DNA of 64,000 nucleotides from Adiantum capillus-veneris. Its lineage: Eukaryota; Streptophyta; Polypodiopsida; Polypodiales; Pteridaceae. Of the stretch, positions 8,657 to 20,700 are shown one piece after another (position 1 is the stretch's first letter; each line of letters starts with the position of its first letter). Under the pieces are notes generated by a model that was not told the DNA's origin, searched no databases, and was given only the letters and a program-made list of their open reading frames with translations. The translations under genes were made by a program, and so were the position numbers. The DNA is taken from positions 9,240,001-9,304,000 of the forward strand of contig CM043942.1 of assembly GCA_014529385.2 (NCBI GenBank), in the 5' to 3' direction.

Positions 8657-11600
8657 GGATAGTCTCGTGGAACGTGCAAGGATTAGGTGGGCCCCAGTTT
8701 CAGCAACAGCGGGGCTGATTGCGTCAGGAGCTGCAGCGTTGCCTTGTGGGAGGAGAGATTGATCTCCTTATGCTTCAGGAGCACCATCTGTCTGAGAGCC
8801 GCATTCGGCGATGTGGTCAGATTTTGCGTGGACGATATGATACCTTTTGGTCAGCTGCTTTTGGACCTGGAGGCATCCAAGGTGGGGTATGTATGACTAT
8901 TGCAGACTCATTGCAGCAGGCCATTGTGGGCAGAGGGATTATTGTGCCAGGTAGGGCTCAGTGGATTACTATGCAGGTTCAGGGTGGCCTTGTGGGCTCC
9001 CTGAACATCTATGCGCCCAATGTGGCGAGTGCTCGTGCAGAGTTTTGGTCACAGATTGTTGAGTCTTTGCCACAAGCTGACCATTGGTGTGTAGGAGGGG
9101 ACTTCAACATGTTGGAGGACCCCTCTGACAGGATCGGAGGCAGCCATGCTATTGTGCATGGAGTCGAGTTAGCAGCTTGGGAGAGGTCTCAATACATGGC
9201 AGCATTGTGAGGCCTCCAGAGAGTCTTGCCTTCTCTAGATCGGACCGTAGAGTGGGAGGAGTGAATCTATCGCGGATAGATTGCTTCTACACTAGTGACC
9301 ACTTCAGTGACTTGGGGGGATCAGTGGGCATCCTGGAAGGGACATCCTTCTCAGACCATGCACCAGTGATCCTCACAGTGACAGACAGGCAGAGGAGTGG
9401 GAGCACGATGCTTCGCATCCCAGAGTGGGTCTTGTTGGACTCAGCACTCAGAGAGAGGGTAGAGGCTCTTTGGACAGAGGGCATGGACAGCCAGGCTCTA
9501 CCTGCAGACAGAGTGGCCTTAGGCCTAGCTCAGCTTAGCCACTTTTTTCTCCAGGAGTCTCTGGCTCGACGGGCTGCAGCGAGAGAGGAGGAGCAACGTC
9601 TCAGACGAGGCATTGCTTCACTACAGAGGATGTAGAGCAGCATCCAGATAGTCCATGGTTGGAGGAGTAGTTACAGCAGGCTCGACAAGAGCTTGCTAGC
9701 ACAGAGGAGAGGCGTCATGAGTTTGCCTTCCACCGACAGGCATCTCAGTGGACTCAAGTGGGTGACAGAGTGACAGGTGCTTTCTTTGAGACAGTGGGAC
9801 CTAGGCACTCGCATGTCAAGGTCAATCAGTTGAGGAGACCTGATGGGTCAGTTGCTTGTGAGCCCGAGGATATGCGTGCAATTGCTACTGACTTTTACAG
9901 TGAGTTACTGTCGGGCTCAGCCCCAGTCAGAGCGGCAGGATGCATGCAGGGAGCAGGTTTGGGCATAGATGCCTTGTATAGTGACTGAGGAGATGCGGCA
10001 GAGGCTAGAGATGCCTGTTCAGCTTGAGGAGCTGCACACGGCTCTTAGGGCCCTCCCTCGTGGTAGCTGTCCAGGTGAGGATGGGCTGACTCCCAGCTTC
10101 TTCTTGGAGTACTGGGACTTGCTTGGCCCAGATCTTTGTAGTGCCTTTCAGTACATTCTGCACACAGGAGTGATGCCAGATAGCATAAGTGAGGGCCTGA
10201 TTTACCTCATTCCAAAGGAGGGTGGCTCCTTGGATGAGATTCGTTAGTGGCGCCCCATCACCATCCTCAACTCAGCCTACAAAATTCTTGCCAAGGCTCT
10301 GAGTTTGAGGATTCAGCCACTTTTGGAGAGCCTTATACATGGGACTTAGACAGGTTTTGTCAAGGAGCGCAGTATCCTTGACAACATCTTCACTTTCTGG
10401 GAGGCTTCTGCCCTGGCACGGCTCCGTGGGAAGGACCTTGTGATTCTTCTTCTTGATTTTGAGAAGGCATACGACAGAGTTGACTGGGACTTTCTAGAGG
10501 GCACTCTACGCAGGATGGGCTTCTCAGATGCTTGGATAAGAGGGGTGTCAGCTTTGTACAGATAGGCTCACAGTCAGGTGCTTTTGGCAAGAGGTAGAGG
10601 TGAGCGCTTCATGCTCACACGATCGGTTAGACAGGGTTGTCCTCTTGCCCCCTTTCTCTTTCTGTTCTATGCGGAGGCGATGAGCAGATTTTTGGTGTCA
10701 CAGCAGGTTGGTCTGAGGGGCTTAGCACTCCCTATACGGGGGGATGAGCTTCTGGACGCTAAGTTTGCCGATGACTCAGCCTTGTACTTAGAGGGCTAGG
10801 AGGCCAATCTACACAGATGTGAGCTGGCTTTGGAGACCTTCTGTTGTGCATCAGGCACACTGATCAACTGGAGAAAGACAATGGCTTTCTCGGTTGGTAG
10901 TGCTCCTATGCCAGATTGGATTCCAAGAAAAGGTTTCGGGTGGATTCCCCCAGGGACTGCAGTTCGGTACTTGGGTTGTCAAGTTGGTTTGGACTTGTCC
11001 CCCGAGCAGCAGATTGCTCCTCTTCTCCTGTCCATCAGGAGAAAGCTGTTACATTGGAGCTCAGCACGACTTTTGCTGGCTGGTAGAGTAGTAGTTGCCA
11101 ACCAGGTGTTGTTGGCAACTATATGGTACATCACTTCTTGCTGGATCTTCTCAAGTTCTTGTATCAGTCAGGTTGAGAGGCTGATCAAGAACTTCCTTTG
11201 GTCAGGTCATGACACTCAGAGTGCCCGAGCCAAGGTGGCTTCGTCGGTCATCACACTTCCTTGTTCTTAGGGAGGGCTTGGGATCATTGATCCAACACAG
11301 CAGAGCAGAGCCCTTCTTGGGAAGTTCGTCGTGAGAGGACTTCTTCCAGGCGAGGAGCCCTGGAAGGAGTTCTTGCTGCAGAGGCTTCGTGCCAGGGTGC
11401 CTCAGTCAGGAGGCCCTTGGCAACCTTCGACCAGATGGATCTTCACAGAGTTGCGCCGAGCTGGTTTGAGTAGGAGACTAGAGGACCGCTTCGCTTTGAG
11501 TTTGCTTCGATCTTGGGAGCTCTTACGGTGTGGCCTAGAGCAGAGACAAACGACGTGCATGGAGGAGCACCTACGACAGCCCCTCGTATGGAACCCCATG

Positions 11601-12977
11601 GTTAGCACTCAGAGAGGCCACTTAGTTGGGAGTTGGCCTCATGTTTCTTGGGGTCCCATGGCAGCATGTCCAGCGCGCTCTCTAGGTGACTGGCTAGAGT
11701 TCACAGGTTTGTAAGAGGAGGTACAGGGTTTACAACTACAGGGAATGAGAGGGGTGCAGAGTATGTGTCAGGACATCTCAGAGTCAGTTCCAGCTGAGTG
11801 GCTCACGCCTATCGAGCCAGTAGCACCCCGGTGGATGGGAGCCTTCACACGACTGGAGGTTCTCATTTCGGTCAGGGCCTGCTCAGAGACTATCCCAGCC
11901 CTGTTCTTCGAGCTTTAGGGTGGGGGACGACTACAGCGAGTTGCAGTAGAGGCCCCGCAGGTAGCAGAGTGCTATTTCTAGAGGATACGAGTTGTGGGCA
12001 TCTGTGGGAGGACTTGTGTCATAGACCCTGACCCAGCAACTCTTGAGACTGGACAGTGGAGGCTATGAGCTTGGGAGTGTTGTCCACTGGCACAAGTACA
12101 GTGGGATCCTGGTGAGTGGCTATGGAGGGACCCCCTCTCTTCTAAAGACCGCCCATGAGTCCCCTTCTTTCAATACACTGTTCGGCTTGGACTTCATATA
12201 CTTGCAGCACAGAGAGAGGCCAGCCCCGCTGCAGCACGTCATTGGCAGGAGGAGGGCCTCATAGTCGAGTTCTTGGCAGACTTTTGGCAGAGGCTCTGGG
12301 ACTCCAGACAGCCGAGGCACGTCACTTTGTTTCAGTGGTTGGTTGCACACAGAGCCACGGCAGTAGGGAGTTGGCTTGTGCATAGTGGTCTCTCGGCCAC
12401 ATGTGCAGCCTGTGACCAGTTGGTGGAGAGTCAGCGCCATTGTCTTTGGGACTATCCCTCGGCCCAGCAGGTGTGGCTACGAGTTCTTTGGCTGATGCCT
12501 GCTCTCTCCACGGCTCGACAGTACACTTGGGGGGCAGCGGCCTGGTCCACACTCACCGGCTCGGCACTTCAGCTTGAGCTATCTTCCACCCGCAGGATGA
12601 TAGTGATGCAGGGGGGGCAACCTACACTCCAGCCTGCTACAGAGCTTACTCCATAGGAGTGGTGCAGTGAGAGAGAGGAGTCCTGGGAGCTCATCAGTGG
12701 CCTGACACTTTGGTTCATCTGGCGGGCCCGCTGTTTCCGCATCTTTGAGGCTTGCCCTGTGCCACAAGCAGAGACTGTTCGTGACTTTTGGCTAGAGCTG
12801 ATTCACACTCTCAGAGGATAGCTTGAGGGACTACAGGGTAGCTCCGACCGCATGCGGGAGCGTCGCGAGACTTTTCTTCGACTTTTGCGCCATGGGCCTT
12901 TCTACACCATAGTCCAGGGGGTGCTCAGATGGCACTACTGTCCACCTGTGTGGCTCTTCCCTCCTCTCATCTCTTGA
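8653..12977 (+). pseudogene. LINE ORF2 (endonuclease-reverse transcriptase)
   Basis: ATG at 8653 opens MRIVSWNVQGLGG, the start of an exonuclease-endonuclease-phosphatase fold. Endonuclease motifs follow: LMLQEHHL, NIYAPN, CVGGDFNM, NLSRIDCFYTS and TSFSDHAPV. RT blocks follow from about 9990: LPRGSCPGEDGLTPSFF, WRPITILNSAYKILAK, TGFVKERSILDN, LLLDFEKAYDRVDW, SVRQGCPLAPFLF and KFADDSALYL (catalytic ADD, about 10765). The C-terminal part runs to 12977 with Trp/Cys/His patches (WLVAHRATAVGSW, CAACDQLVESQRHCLWDY). One frame is kept from about 9970 to 12977. There are frameshifts near 9200, 9630 and 9970, 10 TAG stops, three TGA and one TAA. Confidence 0.93.
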
Positions 12978-13127
12978 TTTAGCCTCATTGTATATATGCT
13001 GTTTTTTCATTGGGAGAGTCTCCCCATCATGCTTGTTGTAGCCCTCTCCTTGCAGAGGTGGATGTAGCCCGTAGCCCTATGGGCAGTTTTCATTAACTAA
13101 TAGAAGGATCTCTTTCTCAGAAAAAAA
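12978..13127 (+). other. LINE 3' UTR and A tail
   Basis: About 150 bases after the ORF2 stop contain a short imperfect hairpin (TAGCCC...GGGC, about 13066-13085) near the end and finish in A8 just before the target duplication. This fits priming at a nicked target. Confidence 0.65.
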
Positions 13128-13490
13128 AAGTAGAGCCTGCAGTCATAGTCGAAGAGGAGCAGAATCTCCTGTATGGACAAGAGCTAAGTGAGACACCTGC
13201 AAACCACTACATAGAAGCCTTGTAGCTTCTCATTCTGTTCCTTTTCTCTGCTTAGCTCCTCCTCGAGGCGTTGCTGTTTGATATGTAATGCGGAGTTTGC
13301 CTCATTGAATTGTTGCACTTCTTTATAATAGTAAGTTGCATTTTCTCGTTCTCTCTGCAACTCCGATTGCGCCTGGACTTGTGCATTCTTTAGTGCCTCT
13401 ATTTGTTGCTTCAACTGCCAGGATTCTGCTACTGCTCTAGATACCTCCTTTTTGTTATCTTCTAATTCTAGCTCCTTGAGGTTGTAAAGA
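13128..13490 (-). pseudogene. coiled-coil gag-like protein, part separated by the LINE
   Basis: On the minus strand the segment 13414-13184 reads MKQQIEALKNAQVQAQSEL, ERENATYYYKEVQQF and QQRLEEELSREKEQNEKL, a long heptad coiled coil. It lies upstream, on the minus strand, of the coiled coil at 6062-6274. Removing the LINE and one target copy places the two coiled coils about 45 codons apart in one direction. A TAG at 13184-13186 lies between them, perhaps within an intron: a GT near 13200 and a CAG near 13165 could be its ends. No named family is recognised. Confidence 0.6.
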
Positions 13491-13499
13491 CATTAGGAA

Positions 13500-14470
13500 A
13501 AGTTTGGACTCCCCATAGGCCTTGTAAGGATCCCTAATCTCAAGGGATTAAATCCTAAGCTACTAGTACTTTAGGGAACATCCAAACCCACTAGTAGGCT
13601 ATATGGTGGTTTTAAGGCTCATAAATGAGGGAATTGACTTAAAAATCTAAAAGCTCGAACAGGAAATTTTTCTTTTGCACTTCCAAAAAAAAAAAGTCAT
13701 CAAAATTGTGGGTTTATGGAAAATAAAAATTGAAGCATACGATTGGCCAATGCAAGTTTTAAAGGGAATTTGTTCAGTTTCTAAAGGTGGAATTTTGGAA
13801 ATAACAGTTCTTGTCTTGAATGAGTCTGCAACAAAATCGGCCCGCACCGCGGTACGTTGAAATGGAGGATCGAAGGAGAATCTTCGTATGCTGTTGTATT
13901 AACGCTGGCAAAGCATAACTGTGGGGCAGCGTGCATCTTGGGATACGCCCCTTGGAGGAAAAACGAGTGCCTTGAATTTCTGGAGCAAGCGGCACATAGA
14001 CCTGCAAGCATTCGGCGCACACAACTGCTAGCCTTTTCTGCGAGCGGATCTCCTTTTTTATTAAGATTGAAATAGTCGAATAAGCATATGCCAAGTGGAT
14101 TTTACGCCCCCTTCTTATTAACTCAAACTTACTCAATTGTTTCAAAAACCATACCCTCTTTAAAGCTTTGATGCACCTTCACCTTTTTGTGGACCTCACT
14201 CTTGGCTCACGGCCAACAACAAGCTATTTTGTACACACAAGAAACCATTTTAGCTTGTAAATTGGTGGGTTTTCTCTCACCAAACCACTAGACTTGGAGG
14301 GGACAGCATGACACACCTATGCATCTCTAGGCACTAGGTGATATCCCAACCCTCTCCTCATTGGCCAGGTTTTAATCACCCCTTAATCAAAGAGGCCCTT
14401 TTTTATCTACATAGTGTGCATATGAATTATGTGTACCATACAAAGCTAACATCATTATGTTTGATGTGTC
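13500..14470. other. no recognisable gene
   Basis: A moderately AT-rich stretch. A minus-strand open run of 123 codons (13774-14145) overlaps another run in a second frame and has no motif. The sequence does not match the LTR at 4166-5054, so the expected 5' LTR of the minus-strand element is not seen here. Confidence 0.4.
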
Positions 14471-14472
14471 CC

Positions 14473-15317
14473 TTAGACTCGTGAATGATTGCACACTTGT
14501 GTCTGTGGATGCAAAATCATTTGCAAACCTAACAGTCTTTTCAACATTCTGTGATATCTGAACACCTTGACCGTATCATGCAGGAATTTGTTGTTCAAAG
14601 AATCAAATTTAAGCTTTTCAGGTGCCTGTGCATCTTTATGCTGATTTTGTACTTGCAGTGTTTTTACTAAAGCTTCTAATGATAATGCAGAATCATCCGA
14701 TTGCATTAAAAGTGACGAGCTAAATGCACTTACATCGAGATTCGCATCTCTGTACCTTGCTTGGCGTTTGATATGTCCTTGTTGTCAGGATTTCTTGGAC
14801 AATCTTCAGAAAAAATGTGCACCTTTTCATCCACAATTTGGGCAATACGCCATGACTGGTGGTATTTCATTCAGTTCTGCCACGTCAAGCTCTTGTTGAG
14901 AAGTTCCTGCTTCTATGTTGGCTAAGTTGTCAGCATCTTCTTTTAAGACACTAAGCATCAAGCTGTAGATTGATCCATCTAGACCTTTGTACCGTCTTTG
15001 GCTTGGTTCTCCAATTAGATTTTCTTCTATTGGTTGATTTGTTGGATCTTCCAATTTTGGCTCTCGACTATAGATCTGACCATTGTATCCATGTACAATG
15101 ATCCTGATTGCATATGCACTAAATGTATGTTTTGTTGGCTTGTGCAGATTTCTAGATAACCACTTGGATTGATTTTTTGCATCTCTATCTGCACTTCATC
15201 TTTGAGCTTGCAATACCTGGCTCCATTAAAGTCTATGAACATTGAAGAGTTCTCTGAATCCGGTTTTACTCTGATCAATAGGATCTTGGCTCCTATGTTT
15301 CTTTTGTTGTTTATCAA
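14473..15317 (-). pseudogene. retrotransposon gag-like fragment with a broken CCHC knuckle
   Basis: Minus-strand segments 15317-15027, 15054-14827 and 14706-14473 share direction and order. The middle one ends in AYCPNCG. In a neighbouring frame the sequence continues to a His about four residues on and EDCPRNPDN, which together would form C-x2-C-x4-H-x4-C. A TGA and a frameshift near 14815-14835 break the knuckle. The last segment is Leu/Gln-rich (LEALVKTLQVQNQHKD). A zinc knuckle points to a gag protein, but no capsid motif is recognised. It might belong to the same minus-strand element as 13128-13490. Confidence 0.45.
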
Positions 15318-15574
15318 GTATCTATGGCCTTTTGAATTTGTCTATTATCTCCATTGTATCCATAAAGCTATAAAATCTTCACTGTTGCACTTGTACCTAT
15401 GTTACCACTACTACTGGCTTTCTTTGTTGTACTTGAACTCTCAACTCGAGATGAGTCCATGTCGACCAGTTCTGTAAAAACTATCTCCTAGAAGATTTTG
15501 GTATTGATTATGTGAGGTCCCCACCCCGTCATCTCAAACGACGGTTCTGATGTTAAACCTGGTGGCCATTAAAT

Positions 15575-15725
15575 CACTACAACAAAAAAGGGGACCTTCG
15601 ACGCAGGTATCGACGCATTCCGTTGAAAACCCCGTCGATATATGCGTCCCTATGAAACCGTCGCTATATGCGTCGATATACATGTCGAAAGGTAATATTA
15701 TCGACGCGTATCTCGAAACGCTTAG
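15575..15725. repeat. CACTA 1 terminus with subterminal motif repeats
   Basis: Terminal CACTACAAC followed by at least five TCGACGCA / CGTCGATA variants in both orientations (15598, 15613, 15643, 15677, 15701). Such repeats bind the TNPA-type protein in En/Spm elements. Confidence 0.8.
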
Positions 15726-16009
15726 CGACGACCATAACAAAAAAAAAATTCTTGGGCAGAGGATAGGCAGCTTGGCCTGTGCCCAATGAAAAGATGAATA
15801 GAGCCAGAGCCAGACTGCCTGTCCTCTGCCCAAGAAGGCGAGCGCACCAAAATCAACCGTGCTCTTGCAGAAATTTCGGTAGAGTTCCCTTCGTTTTTAC
15901 ATAAACTTTTTTTTAAAAAAACCATATCATGTATACGCCTCCTACATGCTATCCATGTAGGATCTCACATGAGATTTAAGGCCAATGAAAGAAATGAAAT
16001 GAACTTTGT

Positions 16010-16335
16010 GCAAAACCATAATCGTACCAACTTAAAAGCATAACCATAATGAACTTAATTTGTGCAGAACCATAACCAAATTAAAACCATAACCGGCCAT
16101 AACCACTTTGATCAAAACCATAATGCAGATAACCATAACCATACACAAAATTAACAATAACCATAAGCATAACCAGAAAGTTAAACATAACCATAAACAA
16201 AACAAGAACCATAACCATGTCTATACAAGAATAGGAGAAATAACCATGTCTATACAATGACAATGACAATAACCATAACCATAACCATAAGGAAAACAAT
16301 AACTGTCTGAACAATAACCATAACCATATATGTCT
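16010..16335. repeat. AACCATAACC-type subterminal array of CACTA 1
   Basis: About 25 copies of AACCATAA variants, separated by short unique words. It is not the plant telomere repeat (CCCTAAA). The same word fills the matching place in CACTA 2 (36250-36900), so it is part of the element. The open frames on either strand here are products of the repeat. Confidence 0.75.
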
Positions 16336-16649
16336 ATACAAAAAAGAGACACAGAAGCGTGTCTGTGTCTCACAAAGCATATATATGAAATCCTGTCCAC
16401 TGATGAATGTGCGTCACAACCTGGACATAGGACAAGTCTCAAAATTAGTATTGATATTCCTTCACATATACTTACTTAATTAAATCAACTCACACATATT
16501 AACATCTCACCTCAAGCGATCAGCGAGACTGTAAGGCCTCCCAGTCTATAGGCTCTCCTGAAGCATCAAGATCATTCAATACTTCATAGATACCTCTGCG
16601 ATATCCATATGTCTCCTCCTGGCGTGTCGGGGCTCGATGCATCGCAAGA

Positions 16650-17770
16650 TTCTGCGTTTATACAAAATCAAAGTAATAAGAATACATGATTCATCGCGTT
16701 TTAAAAAACGCCATAGTTAGGATTGGATTAGAAACTCACAAACTCATAGCGAAAGGTGTCGAAGCCTCCGCTGCCAAGATGAGATGTCCCCTTGGTCATC
16801 TGTCATATCTGCCCGGCCTGACGCTGCTGTCTGAATCGCGTGTCCGCTGTCCGCTCATCCTCCTTGATCTACAGCCACGTCTCGTGTGGGATGCCCGAAG
16901 GCTTCCGCGAGCCGGTCTTAAAATCCTGCCGAGCTGCATCTCATCGATGTTTCACAGTGTCCCGTGCAACACCCTTGATCCACCTCCTCGAAACAGCCTC
17001 TGAACCCAGAGCAGGCTAGTACTCTCTGAGGATGGTCTCCACTATGTAACTGACTTTGTCCTCATCCTTATCAAGCCAATGCATTAGAATGCTAGTCGAA
17101 AATTGCAGCTCCGCAAGCTGGCAAATCCACTGTCTCATCTCAGTCCCGACTCTATCCATGTCAACTGAACCATCTGCTCATACAGTACAGAGCTTGGAGG
17201 CACTAGGATCGTGTGCCCCCCAAGATGTCCGAGGTGTGCCAAGAGGTGTATCGAGAGGTGTGCCTGGGTAGGACGGGGGTCGTGAGCAAGGAGGGGTCGA
17301 AGCATCTGTGGACCCTCCTCCACAACAACCACCACCTCCACCTGACGATCGCCGAGACGGCGAGTGCGCCTGTGCTGCGGAGATGAGGATGTACCCGCCT
17401 CTGTCGCACCCCTAGGTGTCGAAGCGGCCGTGATGGGAGAAGCAAGCGTCGTATCCGTAGGCGTCTCCCCCCCCATAGGTGTCCCCCCCATAGGCGTCGG
17501 ACCCTTGGGTGTGAAGCCCGGAGGTGTAGTACCCGTGCCTCTGGCTACCCAGTACTAAGAAGCCTCTGCCATCTGATCAGGTGTCATCCGTGTGACGAAG
17601 CCCATGAATGCATCTGCACTCGTAGAAGCGAGATCTGGAAACTTGTCTGCCATACTAAAGTCCTGCACAAAGAAAGTAAAATAAAGCGTCAGGACACCTT
17701 TGCTCTCAAGGGTCCGGTACAAAGACCACTTGCTCGCAATGTTCGGGGAGAGAAAATGTGTCGCTCGCAT
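16650..17770 (-). pseudogene. CACTA second protein, Transposase_24 (Ptta/En/Spm)-like
   Basis: Minus-strand reading downstream of TNP2 gives a Pro/Thr/Gly-rich linker with repeats of PMGG/GVP type (17590-17440), then an RRTRRLGDRQ basic patch. Next comes a region with QWICQLAELQ, RRWIKGVARDTVKHR and PSGIPHETWLQIKEDE (about 17130-16830). The W-x2-I-K ... RDxxKHR pattern matches the plant Transposase_24 family, which is encoded with TNP2 in CACTA elements and is thought to bind subterminal repeats. Several stops interrupt it, including TAG or TAA near 17025 and 16945. Whether it was fused to TNP2 cannot be told from the sequence. Confidence 0.6.
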
Positions 17771-20700
17771 CTATCCAAACCTTTGTAGAATCTATTTGCA
17801 CAAGTTTGTTTCCATCTCTGCATACCGTTGCATTACGACTAGAAGTAATCACCTTGAACCACTTCACATCCAATAAAAACATCTCAAACCGCCTGAAGCT
17901 GACTTTCAGGATATCTGACACCAGACCACAGTAATCCAGGTTGCTAGTGCTCTCATTCGTGTCTCTGGCACTGGCCCTGCTCTTTTGCATGAAACTAACC
18001 ATTACCCCACTGTCAAACGTGTTTCTTCTGCTGTCAATTTGTTGTGTTCTGAAATGCTTTCCATGCGACCATAGTGCCATGCATGTATGATACTTCCAGT
18101 CACATCCAATAGCCAGCTCTTCCTCTTCTAGAGATATGGGTTCTCCGATCTGTCAAGCTCCTCTCATTGTCTTGTCCAACCATGCCATTGTAGGAAATTC
18201 AGGTAGAGGAGCGAGATAGTCTGGCAAGGGTAAGCCTCTAGTCGTTCGGCTTCGCCTGAAATCGTGTCGCTCCCTATTGCGTCTCTCTTTCTCTTCTTCG
18301 TACCTTTCAAGCCATTTTTGCATCGGCACTGAATTTAGTATACAGAACTTCATGATCTTTTCTCGCATGGCGTCGTTCATTTTCTTCGGCAACCCTTTTC
18401 CATGCGGCTCCTCTCCCACCAGTCTTGCATCCTCCTCATCGCTCCATAGTCGAGGCATTTCTAGGTCAGAAACGGATAGAAATTCGGTCGTCAATACAAG
18501 AGACTCTTGCACCAGCCATCCTTCTGCCATGCTCCCCTCTAGACGCGCTTTTTGGCGAACAAAACCCTTAAGTGTTTTCATGAACCACTCTAGAAAGAAC
18601 ATCCAATGGCTGTGGACTGTACCTGCCACTGCAACCTCATCTACTACATGGACAAGCAAGTGCATTTGGATAGTTAGGCAGCTCGTGGGTAGATACTTCT
18701 CAATCATGCAAACTGCCTCAATGGAGTTAGCCCTTGCGACTGCAATAGATTCCTCCCGTATCTCCTTGGAAGAGATCCACCGCACTAGCTCTGAAATCTT
18801 GTATATGCAGGTCCGCACTTCCTCCGTTAAACACCCCTTGATCGCAATTGGAAGAATGAATTGCAAGAACTTATGCCAGTTGTGAGATTTCAGTCCTGAC
18901 AGTTGATCGTCACGGGTGAATGCTTTCTTGAGACATCGGATATATCATGTTGGCATCGTGAAGTCTGAAATCACCCTTTTAACTTGTCGCTCTTTGTTTT
19001 TTAGCAATACCCATGGCGCTCTTGGAAGTTTTGTTTGGCCAACTGCATTGGTGAAAGGCCACAGCTCTGGCATCTTTCCAACTGACTGCAAATCATCTCA
19101 TGAAGCTCGAGTGTCTTTCATTCCCATGATTGTCTTCCAGAGGAGCTCTCCCACATTCTTGAATATATGCATTGGATCCAGCAAATGGTTAATTAGTAGA
19201 TCACCCCAGTATAGCAATGTATGGAGAATGGACAAATGTTTCATTCCTAGAATAGGTTGCCCCTCATGTTACTCCCATCGGTGATGCCACTCTTTTACAT
19301 GCATAGGAAGACATTCGACACGACCAAGATGACCTTTGCGTAAGTGATGGCCATCTGGAAGATAACGGTGGTGGCATTGATAAATTGTCTTTCGAAGAGA
19401 GGTAGAATAGCACACATCCAAAGACTGCCCGCAAATTGGATAGCATTGTATGCCGAAGTTGTTAGCCCTACATATATTAAAGCATGAATCAGGCCAAGGC
19501 AAAGTGCTTGCGAATAGCAAGAATTTTGTAAATCAAGAACCATTACCAGAAGCTTCTCCGTATCCTGGCCAATCATGCATAGTCCATGGATCCTTGCATG
19601 TTGTACTCCTATTGGTTCAACCGCATCTGCTATGTTGATCCCATGCCATAACTCTTGGAGCTCGTCAACTAGTGGAGCTAGATAAACATCCATGTTTTTT
19701 GCCTTGAACTTACCAGGTACAATAAAGCTTAATATCAAATGACCCTTCTTGATGGCAAGCCACGACGGGAGGTTGTAATTGATAAGGCACATAGGCCACG
19801 TGCTCCATGACGAGCTTCTCAAGCCAAATGGATTGACTCCATCCATTGCCATACCCAAACGCAAATTGCGTGGTTCACTCTTAAAATGTGTCCAGGTATC
19901 TTCAATGTGCCTCCAGGCCTTTGAATCAGCGGGCACCCTAAATGTTGCATCAGTGGATCTATTCGTAGAATGCCACCGCATCAACTTTGCAATGGAACCA
20001 CAACGAAACATGCTTTTTATCCTAGGAATAATAGGGAAATGCCGCAACACTTTAGCTGGCATTGTCTCACCAACTGCATCTTGTTTGTAGCGCATTGCTC
20101 CGCACTTAGGACACGACAAACAATCTACGAATTCATTGCAAAAAAGAATGCAATCATTTGGACATGCATGAATCTTGTTGTAGTCCAAGCCAACTGAGGT
20201 CAATAGTTGCTTTGCGTCTGGCATGGAGGGGGGCATTTCATTGCCAGCCGGGAGAAGTTGCTCCCACAACAACCTGTTTAGGCCACATTAAATTAAAAAG
20301 CTCTCCAAGAAGATCACCGTTGCAATCGGAAAATCTCTTTTGTAAATTACGTACCTAAACAAAGCAGTGACGCTTGCATGTGACCACCCATACACTGGCT
20401 GAAGATTCAAAAACGCAAGACAAGTACGAAGCATAGATATTTTGGTGCCTTCATAGATTGGTTGACTTGCCAACTTCCTCAACATGTCTTCAGGAGATAG
20501 GCGCACGGCTTCTGGTGCTGCTTCGTTAGTGTTCTCCTCGCTTGTCTGGAAGAAGGCATCCAGCATCTCCTCCATGCCGTCGTCTTCTGTCTGTAAGCCC
20601 TTTTCTACTTCTATCCTTGCCTCTATATTGGTCGGACCTTCACGCATAATCCATTTTCTCTCTTTCTCAAATGTAGGTGCTATGTCGCGAAAATCAATGC

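Larger units (their letters stand above)
6275..13127 (+). mobile_element. LINE (non-LTR retrotransposon), nearly full length, inactivated
   Basis: About 6.85 kb lies between a 13-bp target duplication. The parts are a GC-rich 5' leader, ORF1 with a CCHC zinc knuckle, ORF2 with an apurinic/apyrimidinic-type endonuclease and reverse transcriptase, a 3' UTR, and a short A tail (A8 before the duplication). Base composition is clearly more GC-rich than its surroundings. ORF1 ends in an ATGA overlap with ORF2. By my reading the two ORFs hold about six frameshifts and 21 premature stops, 16 of them TAG. The L1-like clade is inferred from the endonuclease plus CCHC ORF1 architecture. Confidence 0.93.

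Noticed and set aside
6744-12977. TAG read as glutamine by a variant genetic code
   Set aside because: The LINE also has frameshifts, TGA and TAA, and neighbouring elements have mixed stops. Decay by methylated-C change explains it better.
16010-16335. Interstitial telomere array
   Set aside because: The word is ACCATAAC, not CCCTAAA, and it occupies the same place in two CACTA elements.
18277-18885. 202-codon plus-strand frame
   Set aside because: It is the antisense shadow of the TNP2 DUF4218 region, which has clear family motifs.
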